A stretch of DNA of 64,000 nt, taken from NCBI GenBank assembly GCA_041687115.1, contig JAWLCP010000001.1, positions 40,629 to 104,628 of the forward strand, in the 5' to 3' direction. Shown in pieces: positions 25,325-33,209 of the stretch. The first letter of the stretch is position 1, and each line of letters opens with the position of its first letter. Source of the stretch: SKLM01 sp041687115 (GTDB lineage Bacteria > Chloroflexota > Anaerolineae > B4-G1). Position numbers and translations under genes: made by a program. The notes below the pieces were generated by a model that was given only the letters and a program-made list of their open reading frames with translations, was not told the origin of the DNA and made no database searches.

Positions 25325-26452
25325 TCACGTCTCCTGCAGTTCAAGGATTAGGTCGTGGACGCGATCCAGCGCAGGCTGCAAGTAGTCGGCAGGGAGACCA
25401 AAGCTGATCCTTAGGTGGTTTTCCACGCCAAAATGCTTCCCTGCCCCGACGAGCACGCTCTTCTCGTGGATCAAGCGCTCGACCAGGTCGGTCGACTTGA
25501 TATCGAGGTGGTACCGAGGGAAGGCGATAGCCGCTGCCTGTGGCGGCACCAGGCTGAATGTCCCCTCGTGCTGTCCCAGCCATTCCTCAAATATGGAGAA
25601 GCCCTTGCGAATGTAATCGCGAACGCGTTCGATCAGGCGCGGTCGGACGTCAGGAGACAGCGCCACCGAGGCCAGCTTGTTAGACAGCATGGTCGCGCTG
25701 ATGGTGGTGTACTCGTGGCGTCTCCAGATGTCTTCCCGAGTCGCCGTCGGTGCCAGGACCCAGCCGATTCTCAGCCCGGGCAGGCCGTAGGCCTTGCTCA
25801 AGCTGTTCATCGCCAGCACCCTGTCGTAGAGTCCCCAGAATGAAGGTGTCTGGTCGTCAGTCAGCCGCTCGGCACCGCTGTAGACCTCGTCGGCCAGAAG
25901 CCATGCCCCGACACGTGCCGCCGCTGCCACAATGCTGCTCATCTCCTCCTCGGTCAAGATCGCACCGGTCGGGTTGTTGGGATTGCAGACGGCAATGAGC
26001 TTCGTCTCTCTCGTCACCACGTCGTTCAGTTCGCCGAGATCCGGCGCCCAACCCCGTTCCTCTCGCAGCTGGAATGTCCTGACCCGATACCCCCGGTTGT
26101 AGCCGATGCCCCAGATTTGTAGGTAATTCGGTACCATCACGACCATCTCATCGCCAGGCTGCAGGATTGTCTCCATAGTGATGAAGTTCGCCTCCGCGCA
26201 GCCCACGGTGACGAGCACGTTGTCCGGTGTGGCATCTGGGTACAGCGCGGCAATGCGCTCACGCAGCTCGAGGGTGCCATCGACCTGAGGGTAGTTGAGC
26301 TCGGTGCTCAAGAGACTCTCAACGGTCAGCTCGCCCCCCATCAACTCCCGGAGGGCCACGGGATGTGCTCCACTCTCAGACAGGTTGTAGTCGACCACAT
26401 TCTCCCATCTGGACATAATGCGTTCAAGCTCGAATGGTCGAAAATCAGCCAT
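25325..26452 (-). CDS. Class I/II PLP aminotransferase
   Basis: A 375-residue fold-type I aminotransferase. Visible features are AVCNPNNPTGAIL (about 160-172), the Asp-Glu-Val-Tyr of LLADEVYSG, the PLP Lys in MNSLSKAYGLPGLRIGW (about 232) and a C-terminal ENHLRISFG with the substrate-carboxylate Arg. The substrate is unclear. GGAGAGGAG precedes the ATG. It lies 31 nt after an EamA transporter gene and upstream of the EutB-like dehydratase, so a shared role in amino-acid breakdown is plausible. Confidence 0.9.
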   Translation of the reverse strand: MADFRPFELERIMSRWENVVDYNLSESGAHPVALRELMGGELTVESLLSTELNYPQVDGTLELRERIAALYPDATPDNVLVTVGCAEANFITMETILQPGDEMVVMVPNYLQIWGIGYNRGYRVRTFQLREERGWAPDLGELNDVVTRETKLIAVCNPNNPTGAILTEEEMSSIVAAAARVGAWLLADEVYSGAERLTDDQTPSFWGLYDRVLAMNSLSKAYGLPGLRIGWVLAPTATREDIWRRHEYTTISATMLSNKLASVALSPDVRPRLIERVRDYIRKGFSIFEEWLGQHEGTFSLVPPQAAAIAFPRYHLDIKSTDLVERLIHEKSVLVGAGKHFGVENHLRISFGLPADYLQPALDRVHDLILELQET

Positions 26453-26483
26453 GTGTGACTCCTCTCCTGACGAGTAGAGCTAG

Positions 26484-27377
26484 TTACGTGACGAAGATAA
26501 GGGCGGCGCCTGTCAGAGCTACCGCCGTCCCGACGATTGACCGCGCGGTGATCCTCGCATCGAAAACCCAGTGATCAAAGGGAATCAAGATGATGGGGCT
26601 CAGGCTCATCAGCGTCGAGGCGATACCCACAGGGGCGGTGCGGACGGCGATGAGCGAGAGCCAGACGCCGACAAAGGGGCCGATGAAGGCCCCTCCGGTG
26701 AGCCAGAGGCGGGTCCGTCTATCCCTCAGTGCCTGCCAGGTCGAAGCGACCTGGCCCCGGATCACCGCGAGCAGCCAGATGATTGCGGCAGCTACGGTCA
26801 TTCGTATCACCGTGGCTGAGAGGGCTGGGAAGTCGCCCACCAGACCGCGCTTGGCCGCCACCAGACCCAGCGCCTGACCCATGGCGCCACCTAGCCCGAG
26901 TAGCACGCCCAGCGCGCGATTCGCAGGGTCGTGGTCAGGTGTCTCCGTCTCTGTCTGCCTCTCTGAGACGACCCAGGCGACGCCAGCTACGGTAATCAGG
27001 ATGGCCGCAATCTGGACGGGAAGTAGCACCTCCCCCAGGAGCATCCAGGCCGCCAGGGTGCTGATAACCGGCACCAGCGTCATCAGCATCATTGATCTCC
27101 GCGGCCCGATGAGCAGAAAGGCTTGGAACAGAGATCCGTCTCCGACGATGAGCCCGATGACTCCCGAGAGCCCCAACCATCCCCAGCGGTAAAGCTCTGC
27201 CTCAACCGGCCACAGCCTGCCGTACAGGAGCACGTGGGACAGCGACAGGAAGACGACCGCCAGTGCTAATCGAACCCGATTGACGACGCGGGAGCCTACC
27301 TGGCGTCCCGCGAATGTGAACTGGATTGAGTTGAGCGACCAACAGAAAGATGTTGCCAGGGCAGCGATTTCTCCCAT
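26484..27377 (-). CDS. EamA/DMT-family transporter
   Basis: A 297-residue ten-segment membrane protein made of two EamA repeats; the second begins near ALGVLLGLGGAMGQALGLVAAK. DMT proteins mostly export amino acids or other small metabolites. The open frame extends to 27641, but that region overlaps the upstream gene in another frame and lacks membrane character. The ATG at 27377 has AAGGA 7 nt upstream and begins MGEIAALATSFCWSLNS, a normal EamA start. It lies between the DUF3159 gene and the aminotransferase gene. Confidence 0.88.
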   Translation of the reverse strand: MGEIAALATSFCWSLNSIQFTFAGRQVGSRVVNRVRLALAVVFLSLSHVLLYGRLWPVEAELYRWGWLGLSGVIGLIVGDGSLFQAFLLIGPRRSMMLMTLVPVISTLAAWMLLGEVLLPVQIAAILITVAGVAWVVSERQTETETPDHDPANRALGVLLGLGGAMGQALGLVAAKRGLVGDFPALSATVIRMTVAAAIIWLLAVIRGQVASTWQALRDRRTRLWLTGGAFIGPFVGVWLSLIAVRTAPVGIASTLMSLSPIILIPFDHWVFDARITARSIVGTAVALTGAALIFVT

Positions 27378-27442
27378 GGATGTTCCTTGATCGTCTTTGT
27401 AGCTTCTCTTGTTCCGTGAATGCGGTGGGACGAGACGGCACG

Positions 27443-28126
27443 CTAGAAGCCGCGCTGCTGCCCCTCCCACGGAGGGCCAGTGCCTTCCCTGAACTCCTTG
27501 ACGCTTGGACCGGCTAGGGTCCGCAGCCGCCACGTGCCGTAAAGGTAGCTGAGCACCAGCAACAGGATCGTCGCGGGCCAACCCATGATGAGGTTGAGGA
27601 TGCCCAGGACGGTAGCCTCGACCTCCTGAAAGAGGAACCACTTAATCACCAGGCGGAGGGCGAAGAAGATCGCCCAGGCAAGCGTCACCTCGGTGTAGGC
27701 CGGGCGCACCCTTGGATCCCAGTACCATTCCAGGGGCCATTGGCGTGCCACGTGGCTGGTCAGAGCTACCAGCGGTCGTCTCACGATCACAGTGAGCAGA
27801 CACACCACGATAATCAGACCATCGGTGACCAGATTCGGCAGGAAGTACGCTTCCGCTCGGTTGCTTACTCGCGCTGACAGGATGGCAAACGATGTCGCGC
27901 CAAGGCCGCCGAGAGCGTAGCCAACTGGACGCCCCCTGATGAGGCGCCAAGCTGTGAGCATCAGGGCAATCCCCAGCGAGCCCCAGATGGCCACCTGTAG
28001 GCCAACGAACAGATTCAGTATCAGGAATGCCGCGGGCGATACAATGGAGTCGATGATATTGCTGCGTTCAACGACGACAGTCCGGAATTCCTCCGTCAAC
28101 TCGCTGAGTCTATCGTGCCCTGTCAT
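27443..28126 (-). CDS. DUF3159-like membrane protein
   Basis: A 227-residue membrane protein with about six segments. FLILNLFVGLQVAIWGSLGIAL, RPVGYALGGLGATSFAILSAR, YFLPNLVTDGL and VIVRRPLVAL match my recollection of DUF3159, a family best known from Actinobacteria and without an assigned function. The frame is open to 28240, but the promoter at 28174-28202 places the transcript start near 28167, so the ATG at 28126 (MTGHDRLSELTEEF) is the likely start even though its SD is weak. It leads the group with the EamA and aminotransferase genes. Confidence 0.72.
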   Translation of the reverse strand: MTGHDRLSELTEEFRTVVVERSNIIDSIVSPAAFLILNLFVGLQVAIWGSLGIALMLTAWRLIRGRPVGYALGGLGATSFAILSARVSNRAEAYFLPNLVTDGLIIVVCLLTVIVRRPLVALTSHVARQWPLEWYWDPRVRPAYTEVTLAWAIFFALRLVIKWFLFQEVEATVLGILNLIMGWPATILLLVLSYLYGTWRLRTLAGPSVKEFREGTGPPWEGQQRGF

Positions 28127-28173
28127 TGGCTGGATCCGATCGACGCCTCTCTGCTCAATCTCGATTGAGACCC

Positions 28174-28202
28174 AGTATAGCACGCTCGGTGGGCATGGAC
28201 AA
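28174..28202 (-). promoter_or_regulatory. Promoter of the DUF3159-EamA-aminotransferase group
   Basis: On the minus strand TTGTCC (28197-28202) and TGCTATACT (-10 hexamer at 28174-28179) are 17 nt apart, with an extended -10. It is divergent from the slyD promoter 17 nt away. Confidence 0.7.
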
Positions 28203-28218
28203 CTGGCCCTTGCCCGTC

Positions 28219-28247
28219 TTGACAATTCGATGCCCTCCACCTATACT
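28219..28247 (+). promoter_or_regulatory. Strong consensus promoter of slyD
   Basis: A perfect TTGACA (28219-28224) and TATACT (28242-28247) are 17 nt apart. The transcript start near 28254 leaves a leader of about 140 nt holding two hairpins before slyD. Confidence 0.8.
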
Positions 28248-28283
28248 ATACACGGTACGAGGTTAGATAGGCTAATGTATGCT

Positions 28284-28309
28284 GCCCAGGCTCGGTGGCC
28301 TGGGCTTTT
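28284..28309 (+). terminator. Leader hairpin with T-tract upstream of slyD (attenuator-like)
   Basis: The arms GCCCAGGC and GCCTGGGC with loop TCGGTG are followed by TTTT, about 30 nt after the predicted start site. A second pairing, GCCCGAGGC (28316-28324) with GCCTCGGGC (28346-28354), follows. Together they could form a conditional terminator. Confidence 0.55.
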
Positions 28310-28394
28310 GCTTGTGCCCGAGGCGAGCCGTGCGACCTGATGAATGCCTCGGGCGTCTCGAGATGTTTTCGGAGTTAGCGATAAGGGAGTATCA

Positions 28395-28910
28395 ATGACG
28401 GAGAAGAGCCGAGAGGTATCTGACGGCATGGTCGTCAGCCTTGAATACACGCTTCAACTGGACAACGAGGATGTCATAGATAGCTCGGAGGGGCGGCCCC
28501 CTCTGGAGTTTGTGCAGGGCGAGCATCAGATCGTACCCGGCCTGGAGAAGAGACTGTACGGTATGGCGGTGGGCGAGGAGAAGGATGTCGTTGTGGAACC
28601 CGCCGAAGGATATGGCGAGCGGGACCCTGAGGCCAACCAGGTGGTGCCACGGGATGCGTTCCAGGAGGATGTCGAGTTGGAGACAGGGATGCCGATTCGA
28701 GTCTCCGATGGCTCAGGGCGAACGGCCACAGCCTTCATCGCCGACGTTCGTCCCGACACGGTCAAGCTCGATTTCAACCACCCCCTGGCAGGCGAGAAGC
28801 TGTACTTCCGTGTGAGAATCGCCGACCTGCGAGAGGCGTCCGATGGCAACCCTATGGGCAGCTGCGGGTCGTGTGGCGGTTGCTCGACATCTTCGGAGGG
28901 CTGCTGCTGA
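28395..28910 (+). CDS. slyD: SlyD-type FKBP peptidyl-prolyl isomerase with Cys-rich tail
   Basis: A 171-residue FKBP-type prolyl isomerase/chaperone. The FKBP core (VVSLEYTLQLDNEDVIDSS, then VPGLEKRLYGMAVGEEKDVVV) is split by the IF chaperone insert typical of SlyD (about 70-125), followed by FNHPLAGEKLYFRV. The tail ends GSCGSCGGCSTSSEGCC, with five Cys, where E. coli SlyD has a His-rich metal-binding tail. Metal binding is therefore likely but by thiols. The start at 28395 has AAGGGAG upstream; the frame is open to 28344. A strong promoter and leader hairpins precede it, and a GC-rich terminator follows. Confidence 0.9.
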   Translation: MTEKSREVSDGMVVSLEYTLQLDNEDVIDSSEGRPPLEFVQGEHQIVPGLEKRLYGMAVGEEKDVVVEPAEGYGERDPEANQVVPRDAFQEDVELETGMPIRVSDGSGRTATAFIADVRPDTVKLDFNHPLAGEKLYFRVRIADLREASDGNPMGSCGSCGGCSTSSEGCC

Positions 28911-28938
28911 GTTGACGTCGCTGTGATCAGCGTTGCAG

Positions 28939-28969
28939 GAGCCCGGGCAAGATGCCCGGGCTCTTGCTT
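28939..28969 (+). terminator. Intrinsic terminator after slyD
   Basis: A perfect 10-bp stem, GAGCCCGGGC and GCCCGGGCTC with a 5-nt loop, is followed by TTGCTTT, 29 nt after the slyD stop. Confidence 0.8.
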
Positions 28970-29020
28970 TCGCCACCGCAAAGGTGGTGTCCTTCGGGGC
29001 GGGATAGCGCCGACCGAAAG

Positions 29021-29058
29021 AGAGTCAACGCGGTTCCCCTACCCTCCGCGTTGACTCT
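29021..29058 (-). terminator. Hairpin terminator at the end of the liv-hyp operon
   Basis: A perfect 13-bp inverted repeat (AGAGTCAACGCGG and CCGCGTTGACTCT) with a 12-nt loop lies 25 nt beyond the hypD stop. On the minus strand CTTTC follows. The long perfect stem at an operon end argues for termination or mRNA protection. Confidence 0.7.
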
Positions 29059-29082
29059 AGGACGTGCTTCGCACGCTTCGCT

Positions 29083-31449
29083 TCAGAACCCCCGATGCTC
29101 CGTGCGGGCGATGATCTCGTCTTGGAGCGCCTTGCCCAGGTCGCAGAAGTAATCACTGTAGCCCGCCACACGCACGATGAGATCGCGGTACTGGTCTGGA
29201 TGCTCCTGTGCCGCCCGCAGGGTCTTTCCATCGACGACGTTGAACTGGATGTGGTGCCCGTCCATCTTGAAGTAGGTGCGAATCAGCTGGATGAACTTGC
29301 TTAGGCCTTCGTCGTCCTGGAGCAGGCGCGGCGTGAACTTCTGGTTGAGGAGCGTGCCGCCCGTCCGCGCGTGGTCCATCTTGGCGGCCGACTTGAGGAC
29401 CGCCGTTGGCCCGCGCCGATCCGCCCCCTGCACCGGGGAGATGCCCTCCGACAGCGGGCTTCCTGCCCTCCGCCCGTCCGGTGTAGCCCCGAGCACCGAG
29501 CCGAAGTAGATGTGGACCGTCGTCGGTAGCATGTTGATGCGATAGGTACCGCCCCGGGGTGTCGGGCGTCCGTCGACCGCCGCGAAATAGGCGTCGAAGA
29601 CATCCACCATCACCGCGTCTGCACAATCGTCGTCGTTTCCATACTTCGGCGTGCGGTTCAGAAGCAGCTGATGCAGACGCTCGTCTCCCTGGAAGTCTCG
29701 GCCCACTGCCGGCAGCAGGTCTTCCATGGCCAGCGTCTTCTTGTCGAAGATGTGGTACTTGATGGCGGTGAGCGCGTCGGTCATCGTACCGAGACCGACC
29801 CCCTGGATGTAGTTTGTGTTATATCGTGCGCCTCCGTCATGGTAATCCCTGCCGCTAGCAATACAGTCGTCTGTCAGCAGCGAGAGGAAGGGCGCCGGCA
29901 GGTAGCGTGCGTAGAGACGCTCGATGACGTTGTTCCCGCGGATCTTGATGTCGATGAAGTGCTGCAGCTGCCTCCTGTAGGCTGAGAACAACGCCTCGAA
30001 CGTCTCGAAGTCGGCGGGATTGCCCGTCGCTAATCCGATCTGTCTGCCGGTCCTCGGATCAAGGCCGTTGTTGAGCGTGACCTCCAGGACCTTGGGCATG
30101 TTGAAGTAGCCGGTCAGGATATAGCTCTCCTTACCGAAAGCCCCCGTCTCCACACAGCCGCTGGTGCCCCCCGCCCGCGCATCCCGGAGCGACTTGCCCT
30201 GCCGCACCAACTCCTGCACGATGAGGTCGCAGTTGAACAGGTCGGGCTTTCCCATTCCCTCGCGGATCACCTGTGCCGCGTGCTTGAGGAATCGCTCCGG
30301 GGTCTTTTTGCTGATTTGGGCGGAGGGATTGGGCTGCACCTGACGCATTGTCCTGATGACATCCAGCATCAGATATGAGAGCTTGTTGACCCCGTCAGAT
30401 CCGTCCTCCTTGAGCCCGCCCAAGTTGATCTGGACGAAGTCCGTGTACGTGCTGCTCTCCTGAGCCGTGACGCCTACCTTCGGTGGCGCCGGTTGGTTGT
30501 CGAACTTGATCCACAGGCACTGGAGTAGCTCCTCGGCCTCCTCCCTCGTGAGTGAGCCGTCTGCTACGCCGCGCTCATAGAACGGATAGAGATGCTGATC
30601 CAGATGACCAGGGCAGAATGCGTCCCAGGGGTTCAACTCTGTGGTCACGCCCAGATGGACGAACCAGTAGTATTGGAGCGCCTCCCAGAAGTCGCGAGGC
30701 GCGTGGGCCGGAACCTGCGTGCAAACCTCGGCGATGCGTTTCAGCTCCTGCCTGCGCTCAGCATCCATCTCCTGCGCGGCCAGTTCGCGGGCCTTCTCCG
30801 CATGACGTTCGGCGTAGCGGATCAGCGCGCGGGCGCAGATCCGCATCGCCTTGAGCTCCTCCTGCTTGTCGTAGGCCTCTGGATCGTTGAGGGTGTCCAG
30901 CTCGTTCAGCCGGCCTTCGATCTCGCCTATGAAACCCAGCATGCCTTTGTGGTAGATCTTGTCGTCCAGGACGGTGTGCCCTGGGGAGCGCTGCTCCATG
31001 AACTCAGTGAACACGCCGGCCTCGTAGGCAGCCTTCCATTCGTCCGTCATCTCCCGGAAGATGCGGTCGCGCATCGATCTGCCCCCCCAGAAGGGGATGA
31101 CCGTCTGCTCATAGACCTTCCTGGCCTCTTCGCTGACGGCGAAAGCGATCTTCTCTCGCGAATCGAGGACATTCAGGTCCTCGAGGGTGTGGCAGCAGAG
31201 CTCGGGATAGGTTGGCGCAGCCTTGGGTTGGGGCCCCTTCTCGCCCACGATCAGCTCATCATCCCCAATGTAGATCGACTTCCGCTCCATCAGGAATTGG
31301 AACGCCAGCGCGCGCTGTACTGGTGGTGACACCGGCGGGGCGTCTCGCTTGCAGAACTCGGTCAGCAACTCCGCCCGCTCCGTCGAGAGGGTGGGCGTCG
31401 TCGCTCTGCTTCGTTCCTGCAAACGGGCCACGCGTTCCGAGATGCTCAT
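29083..31449 (-). CDS. hypD: Trans-4-hydroxy-L-proline dehydratase (glycyl radical enzyme)
   Basis: A 788-residue glycyl radical enzyme of the PFL/diol-dehydratase family. It matches the Clostridioides difficile HypD sequence as I recall it through its length with a constant offset of two. Present are the active-site Cys and Glu in SGCVETG (C432, E434), His158 in SPGHTV, Asp276 in LNPWDAF, Asp337/Phe338 in TYTDF, Tyr448 in LTGY, Thr in LPTTVHIYFG, and the glycyl radical loop RVAGYSDYF (G763). HypD dehydrates trans-4-hydroxyproline to pyrroline-5-carboxylate without oxygen. The start was moved from 31470 to 31449, where GGAGG is 8 nt upstream. It is the last gene of the liv-hyp operon. Confidence 0.92.
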   Translation of the reverse strand: MSISERVARLQERSRATTPTLSTERAELLTEFCKRDAPPVSPPVQRALAFQFLMERKSIYIGDDELIVGEKGPQPKAAPTYPELCCHTLEDLNVLDSREKIAFAVSEEARKVYEQTVIPFWGGRSMRDRIFREMTDEWKAAYEAGVFTEFMEQRSPGHTVLDDKIYHKGMLGFIGEIEGRLNELDTLNDPEAYDKQEELKAMRICARALIRYAERHAEKARELAAQEMDAERRQELKRIAEVCTQVPAHAPRDFWEALQYYWFVHLGVTTELNPWDAFCPGHLDQHLYPFYERGVADGSLTREEAEELLQCLWIKFDNQPAPPKVGVTAQESSTYTDFVQINLGGLKEDGSDGVNKLSYLMLDVIRTMRQVQPNPSAQISKKTPERFLKHAAQVIREGMGKPDLFNCDLIVQELVRQGKSLRDARAGGTSGCVETGAFGKESYILTGYFNMPKVLEVTLNNGLDPRTGRQIGLATGNPADFETFEALFSAYRRQLQHFIDIKIRGNNVIERLYARYLPAPFLSLLTDDCIASGRDYHDGGARYNTNYIQGVGLGTMTDALTAIKYHIFDKKTLAMEDLLPAVGRDFQGDERLHQLLLNRTPKYGNDDDCADAVMVDVFDAYFAAVDGRPTPRGGTYRINMLPTTVHIYFGSVLGATPDGRRAGSPLSEGISPVQGADRRGPTAVLKSAAKMDHARTGGTLLNQKFTPRLLQDDEGLSKFIQLIRTYFKMDGHHIQFNVVDGKTLRAAQEHPDQYRDLIVRVAGYSDYFCDLGKALQDEIIARTEHRGF

Positions 31450-31512
31450 TGCTTCAACCTCCATAGACACGGATATCCCAACCCCTGCGGAGACCTCGTC
31501 CGTGGGAGCGCA

Positions 31513-32424
31513 TCACGCTGTTCTCACCTCCAGGCCAAACTTGCCCAACAGCCGCGCGATCTGCGTGACCTGTTCATCGGTCGGCAGGTCGACCTTTGGC
31601 ATGACCGTGTCCTTTCCCAGCCGCCTGTACTTGTCGCGCCCGATGCTGTGGTAGGGCAACAGATCGACGCCTTCCAGGCTCGGCAGGTTGGCGGCGAAGG
31701 TCCCGAGGGCGCGGATGGACTCCTCGTCGTCGTTGATCCCCGGGATGAGGGGCACGCGCAGGAGGATGCGGTGGCCCTCTCTTGAGAGCCTCAACAGATT
31801 GCGCCGAATACGCCGGTTCGACGCGCCGGTAGTCTCGCGGTGGCGCGCGTCATCGATCAGTTTGAGGTCGTACAGGAAGAGATCCACGTATCCCCGTACA
31901 CGATCCAGGACTTCCCACGCTGCATACCCGCAGGTGTCGAGGGCCGTGTGCACACCCCTGCCCTTGCATGCCTGCAGGACGTCGTGCAAGAACGCTGGTT
32001 GGGCCAACGGCTCCCCGCCGGAGAAGGTCACGCCACCTCCGGACTCATCGTAGAACGTGACGTCCCGCCCGATCTCTGCCATCACATCAGTGACGGTCAT
32101 CTCACGCCCAACCAGCTCCCGGGCCTCGGCGTAACACACCTCCACGCATGCACCGCACGCTGCGCACTGTTCCCGGTTCGTGCGGATGGTTCCCTGCTCC
32201 ACGGTGATCGCTCCTCGGTCGCAGGCCTCTACGCACGCACCGCAGGCGATGCAGCGGTTCGGTCGAAGAATCAGTTCTCGCTGCGGCGCCTGACCCTCGG
32301 GATTATGACACCACCAACAGCCCAGCGGGCACCCCTTGAGGAAGACCGTGGTCCGAATGCCCGGTCCATCGTGGATGGAGAACCTCTTGATATCAAAGAT
32401 GATGCCTGTGGTCAAAGCCACCAC
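31513..32424 (-). CDS. hypE: Glycyl radical enzyme activase HypE
   Basis: A 303-residue radical-SAM activase. The SAM cluster motif CPLGCWWC (CX3CX2C) follows FSIHDGPGIRTTVFLKG, the standard activase opening. An inserted ferredoxin region carries two cluster-binding sets, CIACGACVEAC and CAACGACVEVC. Later GGVTFSGGEPLAQ and DLKLID are typical. It abstracts a hydrogen from the conserved Gly of its partner, here surely HypD, whose gene starts 63 nt downstream. The start may be GTG at 32424 or 32421, or TTG at 32415; AAGAGGTG fits the last best. Confidence 0.92.
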   Translation of the reverse strand: MVALTTGIIFDIKRFSIHDGPGIRTTVFLKGCPLGCWWCHNPEGQAPQRELILRPNRCIACGACVEACDRGAITVEQGTIRTNREQCAACGACVEVCYAEARELVGREMTVTDVMAEIGRDVTFYDESGGGVTFSGGEPLAQPAFLHDVLQACKGRGVHTALDTCGYAAWEVLDRVRGYVDLFLYDLKLIDDARHRETTGASNRRIRRNLLRLSREGHRILLRVPLIPGINDDEESIRALGTFAANLPSLEGVDLLPYHSIGRDKYRRLGKDTVMPKVDLPTDEQVTQIARLLGKFGLEVRTA

Positions 32425-32486
32425 CTCTTGCAGAGAAGGGCGCCTGGCCTCAGAATGCCGGATAACGGAACCGTCAGATGAGGGCC

Positions 32487-33209
32487 CTACTGCTCACCCA
32501 GGTAGGCCTTGCGCACTCGCTCGTCTCGCAGGAGGTCTGTAGCGGGACCAGAGAGGACGATCTGACCTGTCTCCAGCACATACGCGCGGTCTGCGATCTT
32601 CAACGCCGCGCGGGCGTTTTGCTCCACCAACAGGACGGTCACACCGCGCTCGTTGATCTCACGAATGGTGGCGAAGATAGCTTTGACCAGCATAGGGGCC
32701 AACCCCAGTGAGGGCTCATCCAGCATGAGGATCCGGGGACGGGCCATCAGAGCCCGTCCGATGGTCAGCATCTGCTGCTCCCCACCGGAGAGCGTCCCTC
32801 CCAGCTGGTTCTTCCGTTCCTCCAGCCGGGGGAACAAGTCGAACACGCGCTGGCGGTTCTTCTCGATCGTGTTCTTGTCCCCGCCCAGGACGTATGCCCC
32901 CATGTTCAGGTTCTCGTTCACCGTCAGCGTGCTGAAGATCTCACGCCCTTCGGGTGCGTGAGAGATGCCCGCCTCTACGATGCGATGGGCTGGTGTCTCC
33001 GTAATGTCCTCGTCATCGAAGGTAATTCCCCCTTCGCGAGGATCGATAAGGCCGGATATAGTCCGCAGCGTCGTCGTCTTTCCGGCGCCGTTGGCCCCGA
33101 TGAGGGAGACGATCTCTCCCTGTTCTACCTCCAGGTTAAGCCCCTTCAGGGCGTGAACGTGGCCATAGTAGGTATGCAGATTCTGGATCTGTAGCAAGGC
33201 CACGGTCAA
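32487..33209 (-). CDS. livF: Branched-chain-type ABC transporter ATPase LivF
   Basis: A 240-residue ABC ATPase. Walker A is GANGAGKTT (about 38-46), the ABC signature is LSGGEQQMLTIGRAL, and Walker B is ILMLDEPSLGLAP, a wording typical of LivF. It powers substrate import through the LivHM channel with LivG. Its start overlaps the livG stop by 4 nt, and hypE follows after 62 nt on the same strand. The linkage to hypED suggests hydroxyproline, proline or a related amino acid as substrate, which is an inference. Confidence 0.93.
   Translation of the reverse strand: MTVALLQIQNLHTYYGHVHALKGLNLEVEQGEIVSLIGANGAGKTTTLRTISGLIDPREGGITFDDEDITETPAHRIVEAGISHAPEGREIFSTLTVNENLNMGAYVLGGDKNTIEKNRQRVFDLFPRLEERKNQLGGTLSGGEQQMLTIGRALMARPRILMLDEPSLGLAPMLVKAIFATIREINERGVTVLLVEQNARAALKIADRAYVLETGQIVLSGPATDLLRDERVRKAYLGEQ

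Noticed and set aside
27378..27641. N-terminal extension of the EamA transporter frame
   Set aside because: The extension is hydrophilic, overlaps the DUF3159 gene in another frame, and the internal ATG has a good SD.
30592..31329. Plus-strand frame of 245 codons inside hypD
   Set aside because: The opposite-strand sequence is hypD with full motif conservation; the frame is a shadow caused by high G+C.
29083..31449. Annotation as pyruvate formate-lyase, CutC or glycerol dehydratase
   Set aside because: The two adjacent Cys of PFL are absent, and the substrate-site residues and surrounding wording match HypD over the whole length.
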